Assembly (NCBI RefSeq): GCF_030294945.1
Contig: NZ_AP018448.1
Span: forward strand, 8,280,501 to 8,344,500
DNA from: Streptomyces graminofaciens
Lineage (GTDB): Bacteria > Actinomycetota > Actinomycetes > Streptomycetales > Streptomycetaceae
DNA length: 64,000 nucleotides
Direction of reading: 5' to 3'
Shown here: piece by piece, positions 49,237 to 56,779 of the stretch
Numbering within the stretch: the stretch's first letter is position 1
Layout: each line of letters begins with the position of its first letter
The notes under the pieces: model-generated
Told to the model about the DNA's origin: nothing
Database searches by the model: none
Seen by the model: only the letters and a program-made list of their open reading frames with translations
Translations under genes and position numbers: made by a program

Positions 49237-50588
49237 CGCATCCTCACCGCCCGGCTCAACGCCTCCGCCGCCAGCGTGACGGCCGCGTCCCGGGTCTCCT
49301 GCCCCAGCAGGGCCGTACGGATGGGGCCGCCCTGGGCGAGATGACGGTCGTAGGGGACGGCGACGACATGGACACCGGACTCCTTCAGATGCGCGACGGC
49401 CGTCTTGCGGTCCAGCGTCACGTCGGGGGAGCCCGCGGTCAGCGCGACGACGGTCGAGGCGAGCGCGGAGTGCGGCAACTGACCCAGCCAGTCGAGCACT
49501 TGGCGGGTTCCGTTGACACCCTCGGCGGTCATCGGCGCGACGACCACCCGGGCATGCGCGGTGTCCATGGCCGTACGGGCCACCTCGCCGGGCAGGGTCT
49601 CGCAGTCCACGACGGTCACCGCGAAGTAGCGGCGCAGGGCGAGGGTCACGGTCCGGTACGTCCGTACGTCCAGGGGAGCGCCGACGCGTCCCTGGCTGGC
49701 GGGCAGCAGCCACCCGCCATCGGATACCGGCACGAGGTAACCGGTTATATCGGTTAGCTGCATCGCGGGGTTGAGGATCCGTGCGAGGTCGGCCGCCGCC
49801 CAGCGCACCGAGTCGGCGCCCATGCGCACCGGCAGCGTGCCGAGCGCGGCGTCCGCCTCCAGGGTGAGCACCGGGTCGTGCCGGTAGTGGTTGAAGGTCC
49901 GCCCCAGCAGCGCCGACACCGTCGACTTGCCCACCCCGCCCCGGATCGACGTCACGGCGATGACCCGCCCCGTCGTCACCGGCTGCTGCAACTCCCGCGC
50001 GATCCGCGTCTCCTCGGCCACGTCCTGCGCGGCGGACGAGGTCAGCTTGCGCAGCGAGCGCCCGGTGCGACGGGTGAGCGAGTCACCGTGCTGGGGGCGA
50101 CCGAGGGCGTGCGCGAGGCGCGGGTCGATGGTCGGGACGGACTCGGGGGTGGGCATCGGCGACTGCGGCACACGCGAGCCGCGGCGGGCGGGACGCGGGT
50201 CACCGGGCTGCGCGGGAGTCCCGGGCGGCGGCTGCGCGGCAGCGTGCGGGGAGTCCACACGGGGGTCGACGACAGGGGGAGCGGGGTGCGCCGGTGGCTG
50301 CACCACGGGTACGGGCTGTACGGGTACGGGCTGTACGGGAACCGGCATGTGCGGCACCGACTCGCCGCTCCCACCCGCGCTCGAACTCCCACCCGCGCCC
50401 GAAGCGGCCGAAGGCTCAGCCGGCACCGACCGCACCAGCCTCAGCGTCGGTTCCGCGCGTCGAACCGGGGTCTCGACCTCGCTCGGCCCACCGGAGCCGG
50501 CCGTGGCTCCGGGCGCCGAATCGCCACCGGCCGCCTCCTGACCCAGCTCGCGGAGCACATCCCGCTGCCAGTCCCCTGCCTGCGCCAT
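49233..50588 (-). CDS. MinD/ParA-like ATPase of the ESX locus (EspI-like)
   Basis: 451 aa. The N-terminal 190 residues are Pro/Val/Gln-rich and disordered (VPVQPVPVQPVPVVQPPAHP). The P-loop ATPase begins at about 205: VTSIRGGVGKSTVSALL is the deviant Walker A (xKGGxGKST type) of the MinD/ParA family, VDCETLPGEVARTA carries the switch II Asp. Mycobacterial EspI is of this class and links ATP level to ESX-1 activity. The coding sequence includes one copy of the 22-bp repeat (49737-49758). The stop overlaps the start of the mini-ORF preceding eccC. Confidence 0.85.
   Translation of the reverse strand: MAQAGDWQRDVLRELGQEAAGGDSAPGATAGSGGPSEVETPVRRAEPTLRLVRSVPAEPSAASGAGGSSSAGGSGESVPHMPVPVQPVPVQPVPVVQPPAHPAPPVVDPRVDSPHAAAQPPPGTPAQPGDPRPARRGSRVPQSPMPTPESVPTIDPRLAHALGRPQHGDSLTRRTGRSLRKLTSSAAQDVAEETRIARELQQPVTTGRVIAVTSIRGGVGKSTVSALLGRTFNHYRHDPVLTLEADAALGTLPVRMGADSVRWAAADLARILNPAMQLTDITGYLVPVSDGGWLLPASQGRVGAPLDVRTYRTVTLALRRYFAVTVVDCETLPGEVARTAMDTAHARVVVAPMTAEGVNGTRQVLDWLGQLPHSALASTVVALTAGSPDVTLDRKTAVAHLKESGVHVVAVPYDRHLAQGGPIRTALLGQETRDAAVTLAAEALSRAVRMR
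49737..49758. repeat. 22-bp AT-rich repeat, copy B (inside the MinD-like gene)
   Basis: Identical to 14906-14927 and containing AACCG-N7-CGGTT. Here it encodes LTDITGYLV in the MinD-like ATPase. The AT-rich sequence is conspicuous in a GC-rich gene. Confidence 0.7.
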
Positions 50589-50603
50589 ATGGGCCCCCAG
50601 CTC

Positions 50604-51953
50604 CTAAGCGAAGGTGTCGAGCAGTCGTCCGTACACGCCGAACACGCCGATGACCAGCGGGAACAGAGCGATGACGCCGATGGACTCCAGCGTGTCCCCG
50701 ACGCGCCGCAGCCGTACGCGTACATGCTCGGCGGGCTGCACCGCGAGCACCAGCAGCGGTGTGACGGCCAGCAGCACCAGTACGCCGAGCGGACCGGCCG
50801 CCTCGCCGGAGTGCTCCAGCCACACCGAGACCAGCCGCACGGCGAGCACGGCCGCCGCGCCCAGCAGCACCACGACCTCGGCGACCAGCGGGAACGCCCG
50901 GGCGCGCAGCGCGAGGACGACCATCGTGACGGCGGCCAGCAGCACCGTCCACTTCGTCGGCGTGCGCAGCACGAACGACCCGGCGGCGGCAGCCGACGCG
51001 GCCATCGTGACCGTGGCGAGGGCCAGCCCCCGGTGCGTGGCCGTGAGGGCCGCCGCCACCTGGTAGCGGCTCACCGAGGCACCGCCGGAGCGCCGGTCGT
51101 CCAGGCCGGACAGGCCCGACGCCATCAGCGCCAGCCTCGGCAGCAGCCCGAGCACGATCACGGAGACCACCGCGAGGACCGCGCCCACCCGGGGCCGCGC
51201 CACCGCCTCGGCCACATCCGCCACCAGCGCGTCGACGCCCAGCCAGCACACCACGGCGGCGGCCAGCGCCCCGGCGCCGACCAGCCCGCCCCGCCCGAGC
51301 GGGGTGAACAGGCCGAGCAGTACGAGGGTGACGACCCCGGCGGCCGTCATGGCGGCGACCTGGGGTGCACCGGACCAGGCTTGCGCGTCGGAGAGGGTCG
51401 CCGCGCCGAGCACGCTCAGCGCGCCGGCCGTGGCGATGAGGGTCGTGGCGAGGCCACGCTTCCCGGCCCGCCCCAGCAGCGCGCCCGCGAGCGCGGCCAC
51501 CACGGCCACGACCAGCAGGGCGCCCGCGACGACCCCGGGCTCGTACGCCATCCGCGCGAACACCCCGGCCGCCGACGCCCAGCCGACCGTGGCGATCCCG
51601 GCCGTCACGCGCCGCGCGGCCGGACGCCAGCGCCAACCGCGGGAGTCGAGGTCCTCGGCCGCCTCGTCGGTGACGTCGTGCACGACCGGCGCCGAAGGCG
51701 CGTCCTCGGCCCGCACCAGCCGCAGCACGGCGCCGTCCGGGACCCCGGACGACTCCAGCGTGCTGTCGTGGGCGAGCGCGGAACCGTCCGCCGTGACCAG
51801 ATGCCGCAGTTCGGGCCGCGTACCGACCTGGTCGTCCAGCAGCCGCATGACCTCCGGCAGCAGCAGTCCGACCGGCTCCCGCGACGGCAGGACGAGATCG
51901 ACGCGCCGCCGATCACCGACCAGCGTGACCCGGCTGAGTGCCCCCGTAGACAT
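50604..51953 (-). CDS. eccD: EccD, type VII secretion membrane channel component
   Basis: 449 aa from ATG 51953 (the frame is open to 52073, but this ATG starts the YukD-like domain). Residues about 8-85 form a ubiquitin-like YukD domain (SRVTLVGDRRRVDLVLPSREPVGLLLPEVMRLL). The rest holds 11 membrane helices. This is the family pattern of EccD, the largest membrane subunit of the ESX core. It lies between the small membrane protein and MinD-like genes; 15-16 nt gaps indicate one transcript. Confidence 0.92.
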   Translation of the reverse strand: MSTGALSRVTLVGDRRRVDLVLPSREPVGLLLPEVMRLLDDQVGTRPELRHLVTADGSALAHDSTLESSGVPDGAVLRLVRAEDAPSAPVVHDVTDEAAEDLDSRGWRWRPAARRVTAGIATVGWASAAGVFARMAYEPGVVAGALLVVAVVAALAGALLGRAGKRGLATTLIATAGALSVLGAATLSDAQAWSGAPQVAAMTAAGVVTLVLLGLFTPLGRGGLVGAGALAAAVVCWLGVDALVADVAEAVARPRVGAVLAVVSVIVLGLLPRLALMASGLSGLDDRRSGGASVSRYQVAAALTATHRGLALATVTMAASAAAAGSFVLRTPTKWTVLLAAVTMVVLALRARAFPLVAEVVVLLGAAAVLAVRLVSVWLEHSGEAAGPLGVLVLLAVTPLLVLAVQPAEHVRVRLRRVGDTLESIGVIALFPLVIGVFGVYGRLLDTFA

Positions 51954-51969
51954 CACGTGTTCGAACCTA

Positions 51970-52242
51970 TCACCGGGTAGAAGTGCTGGTAGATGAGCTG
52001 GTGGGGGTGGGTGAGACCGTGCCGTACGGGCTCTTGCCGATGATTCTGTTCGACACGAACGACCACCCCACACATCCCGCGCAGAGCACCGCCGCGATCA
52101 CGATGCCGGCGAAGACCTTCCCGAGCCGCTCGTCGACCGAACGGCGCTGCCGCTGGGCCCCGAACAGCAGGGCGTCCCGCAGCCTGCGACGCCGCACCGA
52201 CACCGACTCCAGCAACTGGCTGTCGTAATCCTGCGCAGTCAC
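51970..52242 (-). CDS. Small ESX-locus membrane protein
   Basis: 90 aa from GTG 52242. A basic N-terminal region (VSVRRRRLRDALLFGAQRQRR) precedes one membrane helix (VFAGIVIAAVLCAGCVGWSFV, about 43-63) and a Ser/Thr-rich tail (SPTPTSSSTSTSTR). It is conserved in position in Streptomyces ESX loci, to my knowledge, but uncharacterised. It could be a structural accessory to the secretion pore. Confidence 0.75.
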   Translation of the reverse strand: MTAQDYDSQLLESVSVRRRRLRDALLFGAQRQRRSVDERLGKVFAGIVIAAVLCAGCVGWSFVSNRIIGKSPYGTVSPTPTSSSTSTSTR

Positions 52243-52272
52243 GGCTACGGGACCCCACTCACGTCTGTCGTG

Positions 52273-52581
52273 TCAGCCGATGTTGTCGACGGCGGCGCGG
52301 GCCTTGGCCAGCGTGGACTGGGCGGTGCCGTCGTTCTGCTCCAGCGTGGTGCGCACCAGGCGGATGATCTCGCGGACCTCGCCCGCCGCCTTCTGCCAGC
52401 GCTGTTCCTTGCCGTGGTAGTCGTCCGAGACGCCGTCGGCCTGGAATTCGGTCATCGCGGCCTTCACCGCGGCGTCACGGTCGCCGAGCACCCGCTCCAG
52501 CTGACCGACGATGGTGCCGAGGCTCGTCTGCACCTCACCGGAGGCGCCGGTGTCGTACGAGCGGCGGTCCTGGTTAGCCAT
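52273..52581 (-). CDS. WXG100-family secreted protein, second in operon
   Basis: 102 aa, an all-helical ESAT-6-like protein. The central turn reads DDYHGKEQRW, so Tyr replaces the Trp of WXG; the following helix has QRWQKAAGEV. Helical content, length and position next to a second WXG100 gene mark it as an EsxA/EsxB-type substrate pair member. The C-terminus has no clear YxxxD/E export signal. Small gap (14 nt) to the first substrate gene. Confidence 0.8.
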   Translation of the reverse strand: MANQDRRSYDTGASGEVQTSLGTIVGQLERVLGDRDAAVKAAMTEFQADGVSDDYHGKEQRWQKAAGEVREIIRLVRTTLEQNDGTAQSTLAKARAAVDNIG

Positions 52582-52595
52582 GTTCGAAGTCCCCC

Positions 52596-52958
52596 TTACC
52601 GGGCGCCGAAGCGGGCCGCGTCGAAGTTTGCCTGGCCCATGTTCGTGTGGGCGTTGTCCTGGGTCTCGACGTCACCGGTGCCGAACGCGTTGTCCATGCC
52701 GGACTGACCGCCGAGGATCGCCGCGAGCGAGCTGTTCAGATCGCCGGTGATCTCGTCCGCGCGGTTCTTGAAGGAGTCGAACGCGGCCTTGCCGGATCCG
52801 TTGAACTTGCCCTCCAGCGGCTCCGCCGCCGCGATCAGCAGCTGGATCAGCCCGCCCAGGTCGTCACTCGACCCCAGCGTGCTCTTCCCGAGTTCCGCAA
52901 GGGTCGTCGCCCCCATGTCGAACTTCACGTCGTGTCCACCCCCGTGTGTCTGGGTCAC
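52596..52958 (-). CDS. WXG100-family secreted protein, first gene of the ESX operon
   Basis: 120 aa from GTG 52958. The helix-turn-helix hairpin has FNGSGKAAF in place of WXG (Phe for Trp), with LLIAAAEPLEGKFNGSG as the first helix and DEITGDLNSSLAAILGG as the second. Its C-terminal tail (NAFGTGDVETQDNAHTNMGQANFDAARFGAR) is longer than usual. Probably forms a heterodimer with the next gene product and is exported by the ESX machinery. Confidence 0.8.
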   Translation of the reverse strand: MTQTHGGGHDVKFDMGATTLAELGKSTLGSSDDLGGLIQLLIAAAEPLEGKFNGSGKAAFDSFKNRADEITGDLNSSLAAILGGQSGMDNAFGTGDVETQDNAHTNMGQANFDAARFGAR

Positions 52959-53201
52959 CTACGTCTCGAACATGCTCTCGCACAACGCGTTGCACCCGCA
53001 ACGCAGTTGCCCTCGAAGTGACATGATCGGGACATAACCAGGACGCCCCCAGGACGCCTCCACGACGCCCAGCGACGGCTCCGAAAAAAACTCCTCGGAG
53101 CCGTGCAACCCTTCCGCGCACCCGTGGGTCGTACTTGCGTCGGAACCCTTCGGAGGGGGATCTGGGGGGATCGCGGGGGTTTCGACACGGAGGGGAAAAC
53201 C
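52959..53201. promoter_or_regulatory. ESX operon upstream region with inverted repeat CGTTGC-N4-GCAACG
   Basis: Contains the promoter of the minus-strand ESX operon. A perfect inverted repeat CGTTGC-ACCC-GCAACG (52988-53003), flanked by GCGTTG and GCAGTTGC variants, is 30-45 nt upstream of the first start codon. No gene is seen between here and the ribose terminator. Confidence 0.4.
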
Positions 53202-53232
53202 CGAGGGGCCCGGTCGTCGACCGGGCCCCTCG
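53202..53232 (-). terminator. Strong terminator downstream of the ribose operon
   Basis: Perfect 15-bp inverted repeat (53202-53216 and 53218-53232) about 44 nt after the rbsD stop in the sense of transcription. Could also block read-through into the ESX operon. Confidence 0.8.
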
Positions 53233-53276
53233 AAACGTCTCGGGCCGTCCGGAGCTCGTCTCGGATCACCCGGGAC

Positions 53277-53666
53277 TCAGAAGAACACCCCGCAACGCAA
53301 CAGCACATTCGCGTACGGCCGCGCCTCCCCGGTGCGTACGACCAGCCGCGCCCGCTCCGACAGCTCCTTCAGCTTCTCGTGCGGGACCAGCTCCAGCTCC
53401 GGGAAGTGCCCCTCCAGCAGAGCCAGCGCCTCGGGGTTGGCCCGCTGGACCTCGTACGCGGCGGTCGCGCCCTCGACCACCAGTTCCGCCAGCAGCCCCT
53501 CCAGCACCTCCGCGAAGGACGGCACCCCGGCCCGGAACGCGAGGTCCACCACCCGCGGCCCCTGCGGAATCGGCATGCCCGCGTCGCAGATCAGCACCTC
53601 GTGCCCATGGCCGAGTTCGGCGAGAGCACCGGAGAGGTGACGGTTGAGTATCCCGGCCCGTTTCAC
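53277..53666 (-). CDS. rbsD: RbsD, D-ribose pyranase
   Basis: 129 aa, MKRAGILNRHLSGALAELGHGHEVLICDAGMPIP. His20 and Asp28 sit where the catalytic residues of RbsD are. It interconverts pyranose and furanose ribose so that the ribokinase can act. ATGA overlap with rbsK. Last gene of the ribose operon. Confidence 0.93.
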   Translation of the reverse strand: MKRAGILNRHLSGALAELGHGHEVLICDAGMPIPQGPRVVDLAFRAGVPSFAEVLEGLLAELVVEGATAAYEVQRANPEALALLEGHFPELELVPHEKLKELSERARLVVRTGEARPYANVLLRCGVFF

Positions 53667-54655
53667 TGGGCCTCACCTCGCGAGGGCTCTCCGGCGAGCC
53701 CGTCCGACCTGTTTTTCCGGCCGGGGGTCCGGGGGTTGTCTCCCGGGACAGCACAGCACAGGGCCGCGACCTCCTCGGCGGTCGGGAACGACACCTGCGC
53801 CCCGGCCCTGGTCACGGCGGCGGCCCCGACCCGGGCCGCGTACGCCGCGGCCTCCGCCGGTGCCGAGCCCGCGCCCAGCTTCCACGCCAGCGCCGCGGTG
53901 AACGCGTCCCCGGCCCCCGTGGTGTCCACGGCGTCCACCTTCACGGCCGCCACCCGCGCACTGCCCTCGGCGTCGGCGACCAACGCCCCCTCCGCGCCCA
54001 GCGTCACGACCACCGACCTCGGCCCCAGCGCCAGCAGGGCCCGCGCCCAGTCCTCGGGAGACCCGCCCAGCTCACCCCCGACGATGACCTTCGCCTCGTG
54101 CTCGTTGACGATCAGCGGGTCGCACGCCGCCAGCACCTTCTCGGGCAACGGCCGCGGCGGCGACGGGTTGAGCACGAACCGGGTGCCCTCCGGCAGATTC
54201 CGTACGACCTCCACGACCGTCTCCAACGGGATCTCCAGCTGCGCCGAGACCACCCGGGAGGCGTGCAGCAGAGTGCTCGCCGCCCGCACGTCCTCGGGAG
54301 TGAGCTTCCCGTTCGCGCCGGGCGACACCACGATGCTGTTGTCCCCCGACGGGTCCACCGTGATCAGCGCGACCCCGGTGGGCGCCCCGCCGACCAGCAC
54401 ACCCACGGTGTCGACCCCCGCGTCCCGCTGCGAGTCGAGCAGCAGCCGCCCGTTCCCGTCGTCGCCGACCCGGGCCAGCAGGGCCGTACGGGCCCCGAGC
54501 CGGGCGGCGGCCACGGCCTGGTTGGCGCCCTTGCCGCCGGGGTGGACGGCCAGATCCGAGCCGAGCACCGTCTCCCCGGCCCCCGGCCGCCGCTCGACAC
54601 CGATCACCAGGTCGGCGTTGGCCGAACCCACGACCAGGAGGTCGTAGTCGTACAT
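53663..54655 (-). CDS. rbsK: RbsK, ribokinase
   Basis: 330 aa from ATG 54655. PfkB motifs: HPGGKGANQAVAAARLG near the N-terminus and VDTTGAGDAFTAALAWKLG near the C-terminus, whose Asp is the catalytic base. ATP-dependent phosphorylation of ribose to ribose 5-phosphate. The C-terminus has a polar extension of about 25 residues (PGDNPRTPGRKNRSDG) not typical of the family. 165 nt separate it from the transporter fusion gene. Confidence 0.92.
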   Translation of the reverse strand: MYDYDLLVVGSANADLVIGVERRPGAGETVLGSDLAVHPGGKGANQAVAAARLGARTALLARVGDDGNGRLLLDSQRDAGVDTVGVLVGGAPTGVALITVDPSGDNSIVVSPGANGKLTPEDVRAASTLLHASRVVSAQLEIPLETVVEVVRNLPEGTRFVLNPSPPRPLPEKVLAACDPLIVNEHEAKVIVGGELGGSPEDWARALLALGPRSVVVTLGAEGALVADAEGSARVAAVKVDAVDTTGAGDAFTAALAWKLGAGSAPAEAAAYAARVGAAAVTRAGAQVSFPTAEEVAALCCAVPGDNPRTPGRKNRSDGLAGEPSRGEAQ

Positions 54656-54820
54656 GAACTCTCTCCCTATGCAGAGGTGCCCACCGGCCGGTCGCACCGG
54701 CGGGCGCAAAGCCGAAACGGCCGGACGGGCCGGGCCCTGTCGGACCCGCACCCGTCCGGCCGACTGGCGGCCCGTCGTTCGGATCATGCCGAAACATGCC
54801 GGACGACAGGCCCTCGTCGG

Positions 54821-56779
54821 TCAGCCGCCGAACGCGGCCACGTTCTTCGACGTGACCACCTTCACCGGCACCATCACCGTCTTCTTCACGTCCTTGCCCT
54901 CGGCCGCCTTCAGCGCGTTCCGTACCGCGATCCGGCCCAGTTCGGCGGGCTGCTGCGCCACCGACGCGTACAGCGTGCCCGCCTCGACCGCCTTCAGACC
55001 GTCGGGCGTGCCGTCGAAGCCGATGACCTGGACGGACTTGCCGGCCTTGGAGCCCAGCGCCTTGATCGCGCCGAGCGCCATCTCGTCGTTCTCGGCGAAG
55101 ACGCCGTCGACGTCCGGGTTGGCCTGGAGCAGGTTCGTCATCACGTCCAGGCCCTTGGTGCGGTCCCAGTCTGCGGGCTGCTTGGCGACCACCTCGATAC
55201 CCGGGTAGGCCTTCAGCCCCTCGGCGAAGCCCGCGCCGCGCTCACGGCTGGCGGAGGTGCCCGCCTGACCCTGCAGGACGACGATCCTGCCCTTGCCGCC
55301 CAGCTTCTCGGCGAGCGCCTCGGCCGCCTGCCTGCCGCCGGCGGTGTTGTCGGAGGCGACGAGCGCGGTGGTGTTCGCGTCGTTGACCGAGCGGTCGACG
55401 GCGACGAGCGGGATGCCCGCCTTGTTCACGGCCTTCGCCGCCGGGGCCACCGCGTCGGAGTCCACCGGGTTGACGATGATCGTGCCGAGGCCCTCGCTGG
55501 TGAAGTTCTGCAACTGGTTGGCCTGCTGGGAGGCGTCGTTCTGCGCGTCGGTGACCGTCAGGTCCACGCCCAGCTTCTTCGCCTCGTCCTGCGCCCCGGC
55601 CCGGATCTGCACGAAGAACGGGTTGTTGAGCGTCGACAGCGACAGCCCGATCTTCTGGGTCTTCGCCTCCGACGAACCGCTGTGCAGGAAGGACATCGCA
55701 CCGACCACGGCCGCCGCGACGACCGCCGCGAGCACATACGTGGCCGCCTGCCTGCCCCGGTTGCCGGACCCGCCGGCACCCGCACCGCCCGCGACCGGAG
55801 TCGCCCCGGCCTTCCGGCGGACGGTGTCCAGCAGCACCGCCAGCGCGATGACGACACCGATGACGACCTGCTGCCAGAACGCGGACACGGAGAGCAGGTT
55901 GAGGCCGTTGCGCAGCACCGCCAGGATCAGCGCGCCGACGAGCGTGCCGGACGCCTTGCCGGTACCGCCCGCCAGGGAGGCACCGCCGATGACGACCGCC
56001 GCGATCGCGTCCAGCTCGTAGCCCTGCGCGGCCTGCGGCTGCGCGGAGGAGAGCCGGGCGGCGAGCACGATGCCCGCTGCGGCGGCGAACAGCCCCGAGA
56101 AGGCGTAGATGGCGAGCTTCTGCTTCTTCACCCGCAGCCCGGAGAGCCGGGCCGCTTCCTCGTTGCCGCCGATCGCGTACATCGAACGCCCGATGTACGT
56201 CCGGCCGAGCACGAACGCCGTGATCAGCCCCATGACGATCATCACGAGCACCGGCACCGGCAGCCACCCGCCGAGCGTGTCACCGAGGTGCGACACCGAG
56301 TCCGGGAGTGCGATCGGCGAACCCTGCGAGATCACGAGCGAAAGACCGCGCGCCACCGACAGCATCGCGAGCGTCGCGATGAACGGCGGCAGCTTCCCGT
56401 ACGAGACCAGGAAACCGTTGACGAGGCCGCACACGATGCCCGTCGCGATCGCCATGACGACCGCTATCGCGACCGGTATGCCCTGCGAGGTGGCGCTCCA
56501 GGCGAGGACCGTGGCCGACAGCGCGGCGACCGAGCCGACCGACAGGTCGATGCCCGCCGAGACGATCACGAAGGTCACGCCGAAGGCGAGGATGGCGGTG
56601 ACGGCGGCCTGGACACCGACGTTCAGCAGGTTGTCGGCGGTCAGGAAGTCGCCGGACAGCGCCGACATGGCGATGACCAGGACGATGAGCGCGGTGAGCG
56701 CCCCGTTGTCGAGCAGGAGGCGGCGCAGCCCCGGGGCGCCACCCGCGCCCGTCGTGCTCTTGAGCGTGTCAGCGGCCAC
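54821..56779 (-). CDS. RbsC-RbsB fusion: ribose permease joined to its binding protein
   Basis: 652 aa from ATG 56779. Residues 1-325 are an RbsC-type permease with eight to ten helices (GVTFVIVSAGIDLSVGSVAALSA; GRSMYAIGGNEEAARLSGLRV; ASLAGGTGKASGTLVGALILAVL). After a Gly-rich linker (GGAGAGGSGNRGRQA) an extra membrane helix (TYVLAAVVAAAVVGAMSFL, about 345-365) leads to a complete RbsB-type binding domain (IGLSLSTLNNPFFVQIRAGAQDEA; VNPVDSDAVAPAAKAV; VIGFDGTPDGLKAVEAG). No lipobox; the binding domain is tethered outside by the helix. Overlaps rbsA by 11 nt. Confidence 0.92.
   Translation of the reverse strand: MAADTLKSTTGAGGAPGLRRLLLDNGALTALIVLVIAMSALSGDFLTADNLLNVGVQAAVTAILAFGVTFVIVSAGIDLSVGSVAALSATVLAWSATSQGIPVAIAVVMAIATGIVCGLVNGFLVSYGKLPPFIATLAMLSVARGLSLVISQGSPIALPDSVSHLGDTLGGWLPVPVLVMIVMGLITAFVLGRTYIGRSMYAIGGNEEAARLSGLRVKKQKLAIYAFSGLFAAAAGIVLAARLSSAQPQAAQGYELDAIAAVVIGGASLAGGTGKASGTLVGALILAVLRNGLNLLSVSAFWQQVVIGVVIALAVLLDTVRRKAGATPVAGGAGAGGSGNRGRQAATYVLAAVVAAAVVGAMSFLHSGSSEAKTQKIGLSLSTLNNPFFVQIRAGAQDEAKKLGVDLTVTDAQNDASQQANQLQNFTSEGLGTIIVNPVDSDAVAPAAKAVNKAGIPLVAVDRSVNDANTTALVASDNTAGGRQAAEALAEKLGGKGRIVVLQGQAGTSASRERGAGFAEGLKAYPGIEVVAKQPADWDRTKGLDVMTNLLQANPDVDGVFAENDEMALGAIKALGSKAGKSVQVIGFDGTPDGLKAVEAGTLYASVAQQPAELGRIAVRNALKAAEGKDVKKTVMVPVKVVTSKNVAAFGG

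Noticed and set aside
44534-49279. A 1,581-codon open frame on the + strand
   Set aside because: It is entirely antisense to eccC and the DUF6177 gene, has Arg/Gly/Val-rich composition typical of shadow frames in GC-rich DNA, and the opposite strand encodes clear ATPase motifs.
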